A stretch of DNA of 40,016 nucleotides from Acetobacterium wieringae (GTDB taxonomy: Bacteria > Bacillota > Clostridia > Eubacteriales > Eubacteriaceae). The notes under the pieces were generated by a model. The model made no database searches. It worked only from the letters and a program-made list of their open reading frames with translations, and was not told the origin of the DNA. Numbering within the stretch: the first letter of the stretch is position 1; each line of letters opens with the position of its first letter. Positions 1-12,157 of the stretch are shown here, in pieces. The translations under genes and the position numbers were made by a program. Location of the stretch: NCBI RefSeq assembly GCF_026646375.1, contig NZ_JAIPPU010000024.1:1-40016 (forward strand). Direction: 5' to 3'.

Positions 1-51
1 TGTTCCAACATTTACGTGGGGCTTATTTCTTTCAAATTTTGACTTTGCCAT
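1..51 (-). CDS. tuf: Elongation factor Tu, first 17 codons (partial)
   Basis: The minus strand starts ATG and reads MAKSKFERNKPHVNVGT, the standard EF-Tu N-terminus just before the G1 GTP-binding loop. The rest lies beyond the left edge. An AGGAGAA ribosome site lies a few bases upstream of the ATG. It follows fusA by 34 bases, so it is the last gene seen of the str operon. EF-Tu delivers aminoacyl-tRNA to the ribosome. Truncation is by the window edge, not biological. Confidence 0.9.
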   Translation of the reverse strand, partial: MAKSKFERNKPHVNVGT

Positions 52-85
52 TTGTTCTTCTCCTTAAAATTTATTTTATTGATTT

Positions 86-2161
86 TTATTGTTTACGACC
101 TTCTATGATCTGCTCAGAAATTGATTTCGGCACAGCTTCATAGTGTGAGAACTGCATGGTGTAAACGCCACGACCCTGGGTCTTGCTTCGAAGTGTGGTT
201 GCATAGCCGAACATTTCAGCCAATGGCACCATCCCTTTAATAATCTGGGCACCGCCACGCATTTCCATTCCTTCAACACGACCACGTCGAGAGTTAATAT
301 CCCCCATAACGTCACCCATGTATTCTTCAGGAATTACAACTTCCAGTTTGAAAACTGGTTCTAAGATAACCGGATCGGCTTTTCGCATACCGTTTTTGAA
401 TGCCATCGATCCGGCCACTTTAAAGGCCATTTCAGAGGAATCCACGTCATGGTAAGAACCATCATAAACGGTAACCTTAAGATCAAGTACCGGATATCCA
501 GCTAACACACCATTACGCATGGCTTCTTCAATCCCCTGATTAATTGGGTTGATGAATTCTTTAGGAATTGATCCCCCAACGGTTTTATTTTCGAAGATGT
601 ATCCAGTACCTGGTTCAACAGGCTCCATGCGGATGAGACAATGACCGTATTGACCACGTCCACCGGATTGACGAGCAAATTTTCCTTCAGCGTCAACAGC
701 TTTGGTAATGGATTCTTTGTATGCAACCTGTGGTGCCCCAACATTGGCTTCAACTTTAAACTCTCGCAGCATTCGGTCAATGATAATGTCAAGGTGAAGC
801 TCACCCATCCCGGAGATGATCGTTTGACCGGTTTCTTCGTCAGTATGAGTTCTGAAAGTTGGATCTTCTTCTGCCAATTTGGCTAAAGCGGTACTCATTT
901 TTTCCTGGCCAGCTTTTGTTTTTGGTTCAATCGCAACATGGATTACCGGTTCCGGGAATTCCATGGACTCCAGAATAATGGGTGCTTTGTCAGAACACAG
1001 GGTATCCCCAGTTGAGGTGTCTTTCAAACCAACTGCCGCAGCGATATCCCCGGTATAAACCGTGGTAATTTCTTCACGATGGTTGGCGTGCATTTGCAGA
1101 ATTCGGCCCAGACGCTCTCTTTTCCGTTTTGACGAGTTGAAAACATAGGAACCGGAGTCAATCGTTCCGGAATAGACACGGAAAAATGCCAGTTTTCCAA
1201 CAAAGGGGTCAGTCATGATCTTAAATGCCAGTGCTGAGAATGGCTCGTCATCACTTGCTTTACGGCTGTCTTCTTCTTCTGTATCTGGATTGATCCCGGT
1301 AATCGCCGGTACATCCAATGGAGATGGCATATAATCCACAACTGCATCCAGCACCAGCTGAACACCTTTGTTTTTATAGGAAGAGCCACAAACAACCGGA
1401 ATAATATCAACATTCAATGTTGCTTTTCGAATGGCTGTTTTTAACTCATCAATACCGATGTCTTCGCCTTCCAGGAATTTCTCCATGATAGCTTCATCGT
1501 GATCAGCGATAGATTCAATCAGTTTTTCACGATATTCTTCAGCCAGTTCTGTCATATCTTCAGGAATATCGACGATATCGATTTTTTCACCTAAGTCATC
1601 TTGATAAATCATCGCTTTCATATTCAGAAGGTCAATGATCCCTACAAAATCACTTTCTTTGCCAATAGGTAATTGAATTGGAACAGGATTTGCGTTTAAA
1701 CGGTCTTCCATCATTTTCAGTACGTTATAAAAATCAGCTCCGGTAATGTCCATCTTGTTGATGTAAGCCATTCGGGGAACATGATATTTATCTGCTTGAC
1801 GCCATACTGTCTCTGATTGCGGTTCAACGCCACCCTTTGCACAAAAAACAGCTACCGATCCGTCGAGAACGCGCAATGATCGTTCAACTTCTACGGTAAA
1901 ATCAACGTGTCCTGGTGTATCAATGATATTGATCCGGTTGTCTTTCCAAAAACACGTGGTTGCTGCCGAGGTAATGGTAATACCTCTTTCTTGTTCCTGT
2001 TCCATCCAGTCCATTTGGGAAACCCCATCATGGGTTTCTCCAATTTTATGGATTTTTCCGGAATAGAACAGGATTCTTTCTGTGGTAGTGGTTTTTCCTG
2101 CATCAATATGTGCCATAATACCTATATTTCTTGTTTTTGCTAAACTATACTCTCTTGACAC
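86..2161 (-). CDS. fusA: Elongation factor G
   Basis: Translocation GTPase of the ribosome, 691 aa, normal length. Visible motifs are the G1 loop AHIDAGKT at residues 17-24, the G3 motif DTPGH and the G4 motif NKMD, followed by the EF-G domains to the end. The start codon is GTG, reading M-S-R-E-Y, with AGAGAGGAAAG upstream; no better ATG lies nearby. It sits 36 bases after rpsG and 34 before tuf in the same transcript. Nothing suggests a specialised paralogue: position and length are those of the housekeeping copy. Confidence 0.97.
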   Translation of the reverse strand: MSREYSLAKTRNIGIMAHIDAGKTTTTERILFYSGKIHKIGETHDGVSQMDWMEQEQERGITITSAATTCFWKDNRINIIDTPGHVDFTVEVERSLRVLDGSVAVFCAKGGVEPQSETVWRQADKYHVPRMAYINKMDITGADFYNVLKMMEDRLNANPVPIQLPIGKESDFVGIIDLLNMKAMIYQDDLGEKIDIVDIPEDMTELAEEYREKLIESIADHDEAIMEKFLEGEDIGIDELKTAIRKATLNVDIIPVVCGSSYKNKGVQLVLDAVVDYMPSPLDVPAITGINPDTEEEDSRKASDDEPFSALAFKIMTDPFVGKLAFFRVYSGTIDSGSYVFNSSKRKRERLGRILQMHANHREEITTVYTGDIAAAVGLKDTSTGDTLCSDKAPIILESMEFPEPVIHVAIEPKTKAGQEKMSTALAKLAEEDPTFRTHTDEETGQTIISGMGELHLDIIIDRMLREFKVEANVGAPQVAYKESITKAVDAEGKFARQSGGRGQYGHCLIRMEPVEPGTGYIFENKTVGGSIPKEFINPINQGIEEAMRNGVLAGYPVLDLKVTVYDGSYHDVDSSEMAFKVAGSMAFKNGMRKADPVILEPVFKLEVVIPEEYMGDVMGDINSRRGRVEGMEMRGGAQIIKGMVPLAEMFGYATTLRSKTQGRGVYTMQFSHYEAVPKSISEQIIEGRKQ

Positions 2162-2197
2162 AGATGCTTTCCTCTCTTATTTCTAAATCTAAACAAA

Positions 2198-2689
<492 letters not shown>

Positions 2690-2808
2690 TTATGTTCATC
2701 GGTACTCGACATCCAACGTTTCGTTGTTGTGCGTATAGCGTCTCTAACATATATTTGGTCTCGATCAATTTAAATAACGAGCGCTTGAATATGCAGCACT
2801 ATGCACTA

Positions 2809-3183
2809 CTACTTTTTAGGCTTCTTAGCCCCGTATTTGGATCGAGCTTGTCTACGAGCGTCAACACCAGCGGTATCAAGCGCACCACGGATAATTTTGT
2901 AACGAACCCCTGGTAAATCCTTAACACGTCCGCCTTTTACCAGAACAATACTATGTTCCTGCAGATTGTGTCCAATACCTGGGATATAAGCGGTTACTTC
3001 CATTCCGTTAACGAGACGAACTCTGGCGATTTTTCGAAGCGCCGAGTTTGGTTTCTTTGGTGTGGATGTTCTAACTGCTGTACATACGCCTCTTTTTTGA
3101 GGGTTTGCTTTCAAAGCTGGAGTTTTGGTTTTTTCATCCAGACTTTTTCTTCCTTTTTTTACAAGCTGATTAATGGTAGGCAT
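2809..3183 (-). CDS. rpsL: 30S ribosomal protein S12
   Basis: 124 aa, starting [14 protein letters not shown], with the decoding-centre segment [11 protein letters not shown] and the conserved [10 protein letters not shown]. The lysines in [11 protein letters not shown] that mutate in streptomycin-resistant strains are wild type. ATG start with an AAAGGAGGTG ribosome site. It belongs to the transcript that begins upstream of the L7Ae-like gene. S12 forms part of the decoding site of the small subunit. Confidence 0.97.
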   Translation of the reverse strand: MPTINQLVKKGRKSLDEKTKTPALKANPQKRGVCTAVRTSTPKKPNSALRKIARVRLVNGMEVTAYIPGIGHNLQEHSIVLVKGGRVKDLPGVRYKIIRGALDTAGVDARRQARSKYGAKKPKK

Positions 3184-3217
3184 TTAGTCCTGCACCTCCT
3201 TTTAATAATAATATATC

Positions 3218-3281
3218 AATAATCGAAACGATTATTAATGACTTGTTTTAAACCAGGGTTATCTTGACGACAACCCCGGTT
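3218..3281 (-). other. Two intergenic hairpins between the L7Ae-like gene and rpsL
   Basis: The 102-base spacer holds two inverted repeats. One is AATAATCG-aaa-CGATTATT (3218-3236), close to the rpsL ribosome site. The other pairs AACCAGGGTT (3251-3260) with AACCCCGGTT (3272-3281), with one G-U pair. Neither is followed by a long T run on the minus strand, so they look like mRNA processing, stability or regulatory structures rather than full terminators. Confidence 0.5.
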
Positions 3282-3285
3282 AGTG

Positions 3286-3525
3286 TTATTTAATAATCGC
3301 AATGACAGCGGCAGCCCGATCAATTCCGCCAGCTTTTCCGAGTCCCACCTTGGTTTCAACTCGTTCCACTGTGATCTGATGGCTGTCACAGCATTCAACG
3401 ATGCTTTTTTTGATACTTTCATCAGTATCTTCTGCCAAAATGACTTTAAGTGCTTTTCCTTCTTTTACAGCCTTAAGAGTTTGTTTCATTCCAATCACTT
3501 TTGAAACATCAACAAATTGATTCAT
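3286..3525 (-). CDS. L7Ae-family ribosomal protein (YbxF-like, kink-turn binding)
   Basis: 79 aa from the ATG that follows AAGAAGGAGGAACCG; an upstream in-frame extension of 14 codons has no ribosome site. It reads MNQFVDVSKVIGMKQTLKAV and contains the L7Ae/L30e fold pattern with KVILAEDTDES and the C-terminal KAGGIDRAAAVIAII. Homologues in this position in Firmicutes (YbxF, also called L7Ae-like or RplGB) bind kink-turn RNA. It is the first gene after a strong promoter at the rpoC end and heads the str transcript. Confidence 0.88.
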   Translation of the reverse strand: MNQFVDVSKVIGMKQTLKAVKEGKALKVILAEDTDESIKKSIVECCDSHQITVERVETKVGLGKAGGIDRAAAVIAIIK

Positions 3526-3547
3526 CGGTTCCTCCTTCTTGCTGTCT

Positions 3548-3567
3548 GTGTGTTTCGCTAAACACAC
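3548..3567 (-). other. Perfect stem-loop at the 5' end of the str mRNA
   Basis: GTGTGTTT and AAACACAC form a perfect 8-bp stem around a four-base loop. Given the promoter just upstream, the RNA would start within a few bases of this stem. A 5'-terminal stem-loop commonly protects mRNA from decay; a binding site for a regulatory protein is an alternative. The RNA start is inferred, the stem is seen. Confidence 0.55.
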
Positions 3568-3573
3568 CTAATA

Positions 3574-3602
3574 ACTATACCTGTTTGAGCTTTAAATGTC
3601 AA
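3574..3602 (-). promoter_or_regulatory. Sigma-A promoter for L7Ae-like-rpsL-rpsG-fusA-tuf
   Basis: On the minus strand TTGACA and TATAGT are separated by exactly 17 bases. The -35 box touches the stop codon of rpoC, so the str genes can be transcribed independently of rpoBC. The predicted start is near 3567, about 40 bases before the L7Ae-like ATG. Confidence 0.8.
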
Positions 3603-3605
3603 GAA

Positions 3606-6600
3606 TTATTCTTTTGTTAAGAAGTCCAGATCGAAGATATCAAGATCAGTAATAATGGCGTCTTCGGTTTCTTCCTGTTCTTCCTCAACATAGGCATTTA
3701 AGATATCATCATCAAAAACAATATCCAGGGATTCAGCGCTGCTGTCTTCTTCAAGCATATCTTCGTACACGTCGTCTTCTTCCCGTTCATAAACCAGATC
3801 AACATCACCATACATCTTAACACCGGTACCAGCGGGCACCAATTGACCGATAATAACATTTTCTTTAAGACCGATCAGTGGGTCAACCTTGCCTTTAATG
3901 GCGGCATCGGTTAATACCCGAGTGGTTTCCTGGAAGGATGCGGCTGACAGGAACGAATCTGTTGCAAGTGAGGCTTTGGTGATCCCCAACAGTTCCCGAC
4001 TGGCGGTAGCTTCCTCGCCACCTTCTTCCCGAGCGGCTTTGTTTTCTTCTTCAAAACTAAAAATATCCACTAAACTGCCGGCCAGTAAATTGGTGTCGCC
4101 AGGGTTCTCAATCTTAACTTTTCTAAGCATCTGACGGATAATGACTTCCAGATGCTTGTCACCAATGTGTACACCCTGCATACGGTAAACTTTTTGAACT
4201 TCCTGAAGCAGGTATTGTTGAACATGGTCAATCCCCTGGATTCTTAAGATATCACTGGGATTAATTGAACCTTCGGTGATTTCATCTCCAGCGGCTAATT
4301 GATCGCCGGTGTGAACCCGCAGTCGCGAGCCGTACGGAATCAGGTATACTTTCATTTCACCATCTGCGCCGGTAACCACCGCTTCGGTTTTTTTCTGGTT
4401 ATCCTGAATTTCAACGCGACCGTCAATTTCTGAAATAATCGCCTGACCTTTTGGTTTTCGGGCTTCAAAAAGCTCTTCGATACGAGGAAGACCCTGGGTG
4501 ATATCGTCAGCGGAGGCAACCCCACCGGTATGGAAGGTACGCATGGTCAGCTGGGTTCCCGGTTCACCAATTGACTGGGCGGCGATAATACCCACCGCTT
4601 CACCAATTTCAACCGGTCGCCAGGTGGTTAAATCAACCCCATAGCATTTCTTACAAACCCCATATTTAGACTGACAATTGAAGGCAGCTCGAATCAGTAC
4701 TTTTTCGATACCAGCTTTTTCAATGTTCTGAGCCATTTCTGTCGAGATGATTTCACCAGCCGGAGCCAGTATTTCACCAGTTTCCGGATGCTTCACATCT
4801 TCAAAGGCATAGCGTCCGACCAGTCGTTCCTGTAGGGTTTCGATGATTTCGCCGTGATCATTGATGGTTGATACTTCATAGCCCCGGGTCGTCCCACAGT
4901 CATCTTCGCGGACAATGACATCCTGGCTGACATCAACCAGACGCCTTGTCAGATAACCAGAGTCAGCCGTTCTAAGCGCAGTATCGGCCAGACCTTTTCG
5001 GGCCCCATGAGTGGAGGAGAAAAATTCCAGTACATTTAATCCTTCACGGAAGTTGGAGCGGATTGGCAGTTCGATGATACGACCACTCGGGTTAGCCATC
5101 AAACCACGCATCCCGGCCAGCTGCCGAATCTGGTTCTTGCTACCTCGGGCCCCGGAGTCGGCCATCATATTGATCGGATTAAGATCCTCGAGGTGATCGA
5201 GCAGTGCATCAGTAACCTCATCGGTGGCTCTGTTCCAGATTTCAACGACGTTGTTGTAACGTTCTTCATCACTGATAAACCCTTGACGGTAAAGCATCAT
5301 ATTTTCGGTGATCTTATCATCGGCCTTTGAAAGGATTTCCTCTTTATTTTTCGGAACTTCCATATCACTGACCCCAACGGTAATCGCACCACGAGTTGAG
5401 AATTTAAAACCTAAGCGCTTGATTTCATCCAGCACTTCCGATGTTTTGGTCGGTCCGAAGGTTTTGTAGCATCGCTCAACGATTTCTGAGAGAACTTTCT
5501 TATTCACTTGGCGGTCGATTTCCAGTTTAAACTGATCTTCGATGGTTTCTCGTTTTACAAAACCTAATTCCTGAGGAATAATGGTGTTAAAAATAAATCG
5601 TCCCACCGTCGCTTCAACCAGACGGGTCACCATTTCGCCATCGATCTCTTTAGCAATCCGTACCTTAACCATGGCATGCAGATCGACATCCTTGTTGAAG
5701 TAAGCCATTTCCATTTCGTCCAGATCTCTAAAGATACTACCAGTACCCTTGCCATCTTTTTTGTAGATGGTCATATAGTAGGTTCCCAGAATCATATCCT
5801 GAGTTGGTGCCACAACCGGGGTTCCATCCTGGGGCTTAAGAATATTATTGGATGCCAGCATCAGGAAGCGGGCTTCGGCCTGGGCTTCAACCGATAAGGG
5901 CACATGAACCGCCATCTGATCGCCGTCAAAGTCGGCATTATAGGCAGTACAAACCAAGGGATGAAGCTTAATCGCTTTCCCTTCAACCAGAATTGGTTCA
6001 AAAGCCTGAATCCCCAGACGATGGAGGGTCGGGGCCCGATTAAGCAGTACTGGATGTTCCTGAATGACATCTTCCAGTACATCCCAAACAATCGGATCGA
6101 GTTTTTCAACCATTTTTTTTGCACTTTTAATATTTTGTGACAGGTTACGGCCCACCAGTTCCCGCATTACAAATGGTTTAAACAGTTCAATGGCCATTTC
6201 TTTTGGCAAACCGCATTGGAACATTTTCAAATCCGGTCCAACGACGATAACCGAACGGCCCGAGTAGTCAACCCGTTTTCCCAAAAGGTTCTGACGGAAT
6301 CGACCCTGTTTCCCTTTAAGCATGTCACTGAGGGATTTAAACGGACGGTTACCCGGTCCGGTGACGGCCCGGCCACGACGCCCATTGTCAATCAGGGCAT
6401 CAACTGCTTCCTGAAGCATCCGTTTTTCATTTTGAACAATGATATCCGGCGCATCCAGTTCCAGCAGCTTTAACAAACGGTTGTTACGGTTAATGACCCG
6501 ACGGTACAGATCATTGAGATCGGAGGTAGCAAAACGGCCCCCGTCGAGCTGTACCATTGGTCGCAATTCCGGTGGAATAACTGGAATGGTTTCGAGAATC

Positions 6601-7280
6601 ATCCATTCCGGACGGTTATTGGAACTGCGAAACGCTTCAACGGCTTCCAGGCGTCGGGCAACACGGATTTTTTTCTGACCGGAGCTGCCTTTGAGTTCTT
6701 CTTTGAGCACCGCTGATTCCTGATCAAGGTCAACCAGTTTCAAGAGTTCCTGAATCGCTTCAGCACCAATGCTGGCGGTAAATTTATTGCCGAATTGACT
6801 TTTAGCTTCTTTATATTCCGCTTCGGTTAAAATTTGTTTGAAATCAAAATTACTTTCACCGGGATCAGTGACCACATATGCAGCAAAATAAATAATTTTT
6901 TCCAGATTTCGGGGCGACATTTCCAGGATCAATCCCATTCGACTGGGGATGCCTTTAAAATACCAGATATGTGATACTGGAGAAGCCAATTCAATATGAC
7001 CCATCCGTTCACGTCTGACCTTTGCCTTAGTTACTTCAACCCCACAGTTTTCACAGACAATGCCCTTATGGCGAATACGCTTGTACTTACCACAATTACA
7101 CTCCCAGTCTTTCTGCGGTCCAAAAATTTTCTCACAAAACAACCCCTCTTTTTCCGGTTTCAGGGTTCTATAATTAATGGTTTCCGGTTTTTTTACTTCT
7201 CCACGTGACCACTCTCTGATTTTCTCAGGTGAGGCCAATCCGATCTGTAAGGATTTGAAGGTGAATTCCTCGTTTAACAA
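3606..7280 (-). CDS. rpoC: DNA-directed RNA polymerase beta' subunit
   Basis: 1224 aa. Catalytic Mg motif [12 protein letters not shown] at about residues 446-457; N-terminal zinc ribbon with C61, C63, C76 and C79; second zinc cluster formed by DDCGTTRG and the [11 protein letters not shown] region; trigger-loop segment [18 protein letters not shown]. The start is TTG (TTG TTA AAC GAG) after an AGAAGGGAG site, because no ATG or GTG fits in frame nearby. The last 50 residues are strongly acidic. It follows rpoB by 30 bases. A promoter for the next transcript overlaps its 3' end. Confidence 0.97.
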   Translation of the reverse strand: MLNEEFTFKSLQIGLASPEKIREWSRGEVKKPETINYRTLKPEKEGLFCEKIFGPQKDWECNCGKYKRIRHKGIVCENCGVEVTKAKVRRERMGHIELASPVSHIWYFKGIPSRMGLILEMSPRNLEKIIYFAAYVVTDPGESNFDFKQILTEAEYKEAKSQFGNKFTASIGAEAIQELLKLVDLDQESAVLKEELKGSSGQKKIRVARRLEAVEAFRSSNNRPEWMILETIPVIPPELRPMVQLDGGRFATSDLNDLYRRVINRNNRLLKLLELDAPDIIVQNEKRMLQEAVDALIDNGRRGRAVTGPGNRPFKSLSDMLKGKQGRFRQNLLGKRVDYSGRSVIVVGPDLKMFQCGLPKEMAIELFKPFVMRELVGRNLSQNIKSAKKMVEKLDPIVWDVLEDVIQEHPVLLNRAPTLHRLGIQAFEPILVEGKAIKLHPLVCTAYNADFDGDQMAVHVPLSVEAQAEARFLMLASNNILKPQDGTPVVAPTQDMILGTYYMTIYKKDGKGTGSIFRDLDEMEMAYFNKDVDLHAMVKVRIAKEIDGEMVTRLVEATVGRFIFNTIIPQELGFVKRETIEDQFKLEIDRQVNKKVLSEIVERCYKTFGPTKTSEVLDEIKRLGFKFSTRGAITVGVSDMEVPKNKEEILSKADDKITENMMLYRQGFISDEERYNNVVEIWNRATDEVTDALLDHLEDLNPINMMADSGARGSKNQIRQLAGMRGLMANPSGRIIELPIRSNFREGLNVLEFFSSTHGARKGLADTALRTADSGYLTRRLVDVSQDVIVREDDCGTTRGYEVSTINDHGEIIETLQERLVGRYAFEDVKHPETGEILAPAGEIISTEMAQNIEKAGIEKVLIRAAFNCQSKYGVCKKCYGVDLTTWRPVEIGEAVGIIAAQSIGEPGTQLTMRTFHTGGVASADDITQGLPRIEELFEARKPKGQAIISEIDGRVEIQDNQKKTEAVVTGADGEMKVYLIPYGSRLRVHTGDQLAAGDEITEGSINPSDILRIQGIDHVQQYLLQEVQKVYRMQGVHIGDKHLEVIIRQMLRKVKIENPGDTNLLAGSLVDIFSFEEENKAAREEGGEEATASRELLGITKASLATDSFLSAASFQETTRVLTDAAIKGKVDPLIGLKENVIIGQLVPAGTGVKMYGDVDLVYEREEDDVYEDMLEEDSSAESLDIVFDDDILNAYVEEEQEETEDAIITDLDIFDLDFLTKE

Positions 7281-7310
7281 ATGGCTTCGCTCCCTTCTGT
7301 TTTGAATTTA

Positions 7311-10300
7311 TTAATATAAGTCATCTTCGAATTCGTCATCATCAATGCTCTTAATCTGGAAGCTATCTTCCAATTTCACGTCATCACCAATTTCGGAAAG
7401 TTCAGTACTTCCGATTTCGATGGCCAGTTCTTCCAGCGGATCCCGCTCGTCCATTTCGTCATCCAGAATCTTGACAACTTCCTGGTCATTAAGGATGTTC
7501 ACATCCAGACCCAAACTCTGGAATTCTTTCATCAGTACCTTGAATGACTCGGGAATACCTGGTTTTGGTATATTTTCACCTTTGACAATGGCTTCATAAG
7601 CTTTAACCCGGCCAACGACGTCATCGGACTTAATTGTTAAAATTTCCTGCAGCGTATGGGCGGCGCCGTAGGCTTCGAGCGCCCAAACTTCCATCTCTCC
7701 AAAACGCTGGCCTCCGAATTGAGCTTTACCGCCCAACGGCTGCTGTGTAACTAAAGAGTAGGGTCCGGTTGAACGGGCATGCATCTTATCATCAACCAAA
7801 TGGTGAAGCTTAAGGATATACATGTATCCAACCGTTACCTTATTATCAAACGGTTCCCCACTGCGGCCATCATAAAGCTGAATCTTACCATCTTCCGGTA
7901 AGCCCGCCTGATTGAGCAGATCCATAATGTCCTGTTCATTAGCCGGGTCAAAAACTGGAGTGGCAATATGCCAGCCGATGGATCGCATCGCCAGTCCCAG
8001 ATGAACCTCCAGTACCTGACCGATATTCATTCGCGAAGGTACCCCCAGCGGATTAAGAACAATTTCCAGGGCGGTACCATCCGGCATAAATGGCATATCC
8101 TCTTCCGGCAGGATACGGGAAATGACCCCTTTGTTTCCATGCCGTCCAGCCATTTTATCTCCAACCGAGATTTTACGTTTAACCGCAATCAGAACCCGCA
8201 CCAGGGTATTAACCCCCGGTTTTAAATCTTCATCTTTATTTTCTCTTGAGAAGACCTTAACATCCAGAACAATCCCCGATTCGCCATGGGGAACTTTTAA
8301 TGAGGTATCCCGGATTTCCCGAGCTTTTTCGCCGAAGATGGCCCGTAGTAATTTTTCTTCTGCGGACAGGTCCGTTTCACCCTTGGGTGTGACCTTCCCG
8401 ACCAGGATATCGTCGGATTTAACCTCGGCACCGACAAAGATAATGCCCCGTTCATCGAGGTTCTTCAGCGCATCTTCGCTAACGTTGGGAATATCCCGGG
8501 TAATTTCTTCCGGTCCCAGTTTGGTTTCCCGGGCTTCGGCTTCAAATTCTTCAATATGAATCGAGGTAAAGACGTCTTCCTTTAACAACTTTTCGTTGAT
8601 CAGGATTGCATCCTCGTAGTTGTAACCTTCCCAGGTCATAAAGCCCATTAGAATGTTGCGACCCAGAGCCAGTTCACCCATTTCGGTGGACGGACCATCG
8701 GCAATGATTTCGCCCGCCTGAACATATTGACCTCTATTAACCAACGGTTTATGGTTCATACAGGTACCCTGGTTTGAGCGTTTAAATTTAAGCAAGGTGT
8801 ATTTATCGAGTTCGCCATTATCGGTGCGGATATGAATAGCAGCAGCTTCCACCCGTTCAATGGTACCGGCTCGTTTGGCAATAACACAAACACCGGAGTC
8901 TTTGGCGGCCTTATGTTCCATTCCCGTCCCGATAACCGGGGCTTTGGGAATCAGCAGCGGTACCGCCTGACGTTGCATGTTGGCACCCATCAGGGCCCGG
9001 TTGGCATCATCATTTTCAAGGAAGGGAATCAGGGATGTTGCTACCGAAACGATCTGTTTCGGCGAAATATCCATATAATCGACCCGATCTGGAGGAATCA
9101 GTACGAAGTCCCGCTTGCTGCCGGCACGACCAGTAACCTGTTTGCGGATAAAACGATTGTTTTCATCCAATGGTTCATTGGCCTGGGCAATGGTATAACG
9201 GCCTTCTTCATCGGCTGCCAGATAATGAATTTCATCAGAAACGACGCCATCATAAACCTTCCGGTAGGGGGCTTCGATAAAACCGTACTCATTCACCCGG
9301 GCGTAGGTACTAAGCGATCCGATCAAACCGATGTTTGGACCTTCAGGCGTTTCAATCGGACACATTCGGCCATAATGGCTATGGTGAACATCTCGAACCT
9401 CAAACCCGGCCCGCTCACGGCTTAACCCGCCAGGACCCAGGGCGGATAAACGACGCTTATGGGTCAATTCGGCCAATGGGTTGGTCTGATCCATAAACTG
9501 GGACAACTGGGAGCTACCGAAAAATTCTTTTAAGGCGGCATTAACCGGACGGGTATTGATTAAACCCTGAGGGGTTAAAATCTCATCATCCTGAACTGAC
9601 ATTCTCTCCCGCACCACCCGTTCCATTCGGGACAAACCAATTCGGAACTGATTTTGCAACAGTTCACCGACCGAACGCAAACGACGGTTGCCCAAATGGT
9701 CAATATCATCAATGGCACCAATGTCATAATCCAAGCCAATAATATAAGAGATTGAGGCATGGAGATCGGAGATCAGCACATGCTTGGGTACCAACTCATC
9801 CATCCGCTTTTTAAACGATTTTTTCTTTTCTTCATCAGTCATGTCTGATTCTAAAATCTCTTTTAGCACTTCATAACAGACAAATTCTTTGATGTCCAGA
9901 TCACTGATATCAAAGGGGAGATCTTGGGCGTTGATGTCAACAAAGCCGTTACCAATAACCCGAACCGCTTTATCATCCACCCGGACATCAACCACGTTGA
10001 TCCCGGAATTTTGGATATCCGTGGCGATATCATTTGAGATAATTTCGCCTTCTTCCACATAGACTTCCCCGGTTTCCGGATTAACAATAGCCTGGGCAGC
10101 CCGTTGACCAGCAATTCGAGTGGCCAAAGCTAATTTCTTATTGTATTTGTGACGACCGACCTTGGCCAGGTCGTAGCGGCGATCATCAAAAAACATCGAA
10201 TTAAGCAAGGATTGCGCGCTTTCCACTGTTGGCGGCTCACCGGGACGCAGTCTTTTGTAGATTTCAATCAGACCATCCCGGGTTGATTTCATATTGTTAT

Positions 10301-10979
10301 TTTCATCTTTTTTGATCGTTTCAATCAGTCGGTAATCATCACCGTAAAAATCAAGAATTTCCTGATTGGTTCCCAAACCCAGGGCTCGAATCAGTGCAGT
10401 GATCGGTAATTTACGGGTTCGGTCAATCTTAACGTACATGATGTCATTGGAATCAGTTTCGTATTCCAACCAGGCCCCACGATTCGGAATAACCTGAGCG
10501 GAAAACAGTTTTTTCCCCAACTTATCACGGCTCAAGGAAAAATAGGCACCGGGTGATCGCACCAGCTGGCTGACAATAACCCGTTCCGCGCCATTGACAA
10601 TGAAGGTTCCGGTTTCGGTCATTTTATGCAAATCGGCCATATAAACCTTTTGCTCTTTAACCTCATTTTTTTCCTTATTTATTAAACGAACTGTTACTTT
10701 TAATGGTATAAAGTAGGTTTGATCCCTTTCTTTACACTCCTCCACTGAATACTTCGGTTTTCCCTCGATAGAATAATCCACGAATTCTAAAACCAGATTT
10801 CCCGTGTAGTCTTCGATTTTATCAATATCGTCAAAAACCTCTTTAAGTCCTTTTTCGATAAACCAGTTGTATGAATCTTTCTGAACCTCAATCAGGTTCG
10901 GCATTTCAATTACTTCTTTGATTTTAGAAAAGCTTTGGCGTGTTCTTAAACCATCTTTTTCAGGATGCAACATTACCAT
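7311..10979 (-). CDS. rpoB: DNA-directed RNA polymerase beta subunit
   Basis: 1222 aa. The rifampicin pocket at about residues 484-515 includes [11 protein letters not shown] and [13 protein letters not shown], with wild-type D, H and S at the resistance positions. [22 protein letters not shown] and the C-terminal [18 protein letters not shown] are all present. ATG start after GAGGGGTGAT; a second ATG two codons later is possible. The C-terminal tail is acidic, like that of rpoC. In most Firmicutes rplJ-rplL lies directly upstream; here it does not, and the gene has its own promoter and long leader. Confidence 0.97.
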   Translation of the reverse strand: MVMLHPEKDGLRTRQSFSKIKEVIEMPNLIEVQKDSYNWFIEKGLKEVFDDIDKIEDYTGNLVLEFVDYSIEGKPKYSVEECKERDQTYFIPLKVTVRLINKEKNEVKEQKVYMADLHKMTETGTFIVNGAERVIVSQLVRSPGAYFSLSRDKLGKKLFSAQVIPNRGAWLEYETDSNDIMYVKIDRTRKLPITALIRALGLGTNQEILDFYGDDYRLIETIKKDENNNMKSTRDGLIEIYKRLRPGEPPTVESAQSLLNSMFFDDRRYDLAKVGRHKYNKKLALATRIAGQRAAQAIVNPETGEVYVEEGEIISNDIATDIQNSGINVVDVRVDDKAVRVIGNGFVDINAQDLPFDISDLDIKEFVCYEVLKEILESDMTDEEKKKSFKKRMDELVPKHVLISDLHASISYIIGLDYDIGAIDDIDHLGNRRLRSVGELLQNQFRIGLSRMERVVRERMSVQDDEILTPQGLINTRPVNAALKEFFGSSQLSQFMDQTNPLAELTHKRRLSALGPGGLSRERAGFEVRDVHHSHYGRMCPIETPEGPNIGLIGSLSTYARVNEYGFIEAPYRKVYDGVVSDEIHYLAADEEGRYTIAQANEPLDENNRFIRKQVTGRAGSKRDFVLIPPDRVDYMDISPKQIVSVATSLIPFLENDDANRALMGANMQRQAVPLLIPKAPVIGTGMEHKAAKDSGVCVIAKRAGTIERVEAAAIHIRTDNGELDKYTLLKFKRSNQGTCMNHKPLVNRGQYVQAGEIIADGPSTEMGELALGRNILMGFMTWEGYNYEDAILINEKLLKEDVFTSIHIEEFEAEARETKLGPEEITRDIPNVSEDALKNLDERGIIFVGAEVKSDDILVGKVTPKGETDLSAEEKLLRAIFGEKAREIRDTSLKVPHGESGIVLDVKVFSRENKDEDLKPGVNTLVRVLIAVKRKISVGDKMAGRHGNKGVISRILPEEDMPFMPDGTALEIVLNPLGVPSRMNIGQVLEVHLGLAMRSIGWHIATPVFDPANEQDIMDLLNQAGLPEDGKIQLYDGRSGEPFDNKVTVGYMYILKLHHLVDDKMHARSTGPYSLVTQQPLGGKAQFGGQRFGEMEVWALEAYGAAHTLQEILTIKSDDVVGRVKAYEAIVKGENIPKPGIPESFKVLMKEFQSLGLDVNILNDQEVVKILDDEMDERDPLEELAIEIGSTELSEIGDDVKLEDSFQIKSIDDDEFEDDLY

Positions 10980-11243
10980 CCAATATCACCCCTCGCAAAA
11001 ATACTCAGCAACGGATTACCCCAACGCGACTTGTGTCAAGCCTGTGGGCATCCCAAATTTGCCTGTTGTGTTTCATCTCGCCTTGTGTTATGATTAGACC
11101 GTAATCAATTTCATATCCGCTGACTCCGACATGTTTCCCCTTTGATCAGTTGTTCATGACCGAGTCGCAAATGCTTCTGTTGATCGTGCTAAAATTGACG
11201 ACAAGGATGCATTCTAATCTTATTTTAAAAGATACCAATGCAA
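10980..11243 (-). promoter_or_regulatory. Long 5' leader of rpoBC, no gene seen
   Basis: About 260 bases lie between the predicted RNA start and the rpoB start. No open reading frame with a ribosome site and no recognisable riboswitch is visible. The pair GACTC...GAGTC could close a large stem. Leaders of this length on RNA polymerase genes are plausible sites of attenuation or autoregulation, but nothing in the sequence proves it. Confidence 0.4.
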
Positions 11244-11249
11244 TTTTAT

Positions 11250-11278
11250 ATGCTATCACAAAATTCTATTTTTGTCAA
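11250..11278 (-). promoter_or_regulatory. Sigma-A promoter of rpoBC
   Basis: Minus-strand TTGACA, 17 bases, TAGCAT, in an AT-rich setting. It is the only strong promoter-like sequence between the ABC importer and rpoB. Expected RNA start near 11243. Confidence 0.7.
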
Positions 11279-11293
11279 GTCTATTTATGTATT

Positions 11294-11331
11294 TAAAAAG
11301 CCTTCCCGCACACTGCTGGAAGGCTTTTTTT
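11294..11331 (-). terminator. Terminator of the amino-acid ABC importer operon (can act both ways)
   Basis: AAAGCCTTCC and GGAAGGCTTT form a 10-bp stem with an 11-base loop, T-rich on both sides. On the minus strand it lies just after the ATPase gene stop codon and separates that operon from the rpoBC promoter. Confidence 0.85.
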
Positions 11332-11353
11332 CGTCACTTTTTTTATTATTGGC

Positions 11354-12148
11354 TCAGCAATATTTTTTGAGCCGGTATTTTTTATGACTTTTCTTTTTCT
11401 GTTCTCTCAGGATACTGCTTAAAAACTCCTGAGTACGTTTTTCTTTGGGATGGATAAAAATATCTTCCGGTGTTCCCTCTTCAAGGATTGTTCCCGAATC
11501 CATAAAGACCACCTTGTTGGCCACTTCCCGGGCAAAACCCATTTCGTGGGTCACTACCACCATCGTCATGTGTTCATTAGCCAGGCTTTGCATAACGCTT
11601 AATACTTCGCCGGTCAGTTCCGGGTCGAGGGCCGAGGTCGGTTCATCAAAAAGCAGAATATCGGGGTTCATCATCAGCGCCCGGGCAATTGCCACTCGTT
11701 GTTTCTCACCACCGGACAGGGTCGAGGGCATCGCATCAATCCGATCCAATAGGCCAACCTTATTAAGATAGGCTTCAGCACGCGTATTCATCGCAACCAC
11801 TTCTTCTTTTTTGACGACCTTGGGTGCCAGTTCCAGATTCTGACGAACGGTCAGATGTGGAAACAGATTAAAGTGCTGAAAGACCATCCCCATTTTCATG
11901 ATAATGGTACGGATCTCCGGGGCACTGGGATAGATGCCATCTTTTAACAAAGGCTTTCCTTCCATGATAATGTCACCGCTGTCAGCCTTCTCGAGATCGA
12001 TGAGGCAGCGTAGCAATGTCGATTTACCCGATCCGGATGACCCGATGATGGCCATCACGTCACCCTTATTAACCGTAAACGAGATATCTTTTAAAACGTG
12101 ATTGTTCCCAAAACTTTTATTGAGTTGTTTGACTTTTATAATTTCCAT
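11354..12148 (-). CDS. Polar amino-acid ABC transporter, ATP-binding protein
   Basis: 264 aa, GlnQ/HisP type. Walker [10 protein letters not shown], signature [15 protein letters not shown], Walker [15 protein letters not shown] and switch VVTHEMGFA are intact, so it should be an active ATPase. The last 15 residues are unusually basic ([13 protein letters not shown]). It starts 9 bases after the permease gene with AGAGGAAAACG upstream and is the last gene of a binding-protein, permease, ATPase operon. The transported amino acid (glutamine, arginine, cystine or another) cannot be read from the sequence. Confidence 0.93.
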   Translation of the reverse strand: MEIIKVKQLNKSFGNNHVLKDISFTVNKGDVMAIIGSSGSGKSTLLRCLIDLEKADSGDIIMEGKPLLKDGIYPSAPEIRTIIMKMGMVFQHFNLFPHLTVRQNLELAPKVVKKEEVVAMNTRAEAYLNKVGLLDRIDAMPSTLSGGEKQRVAIARALMMNPDILLFDEPTSALDPELTGEVLSVMQSLANEHMTMVVVTHEMGFAREVANKVVFMDSGTILEEGTPEDIFIHPKEKRTQEFLSSILREQKKKSHKKYRLKKYC

Positions 12149-12157
12149 CGTTTTCCT

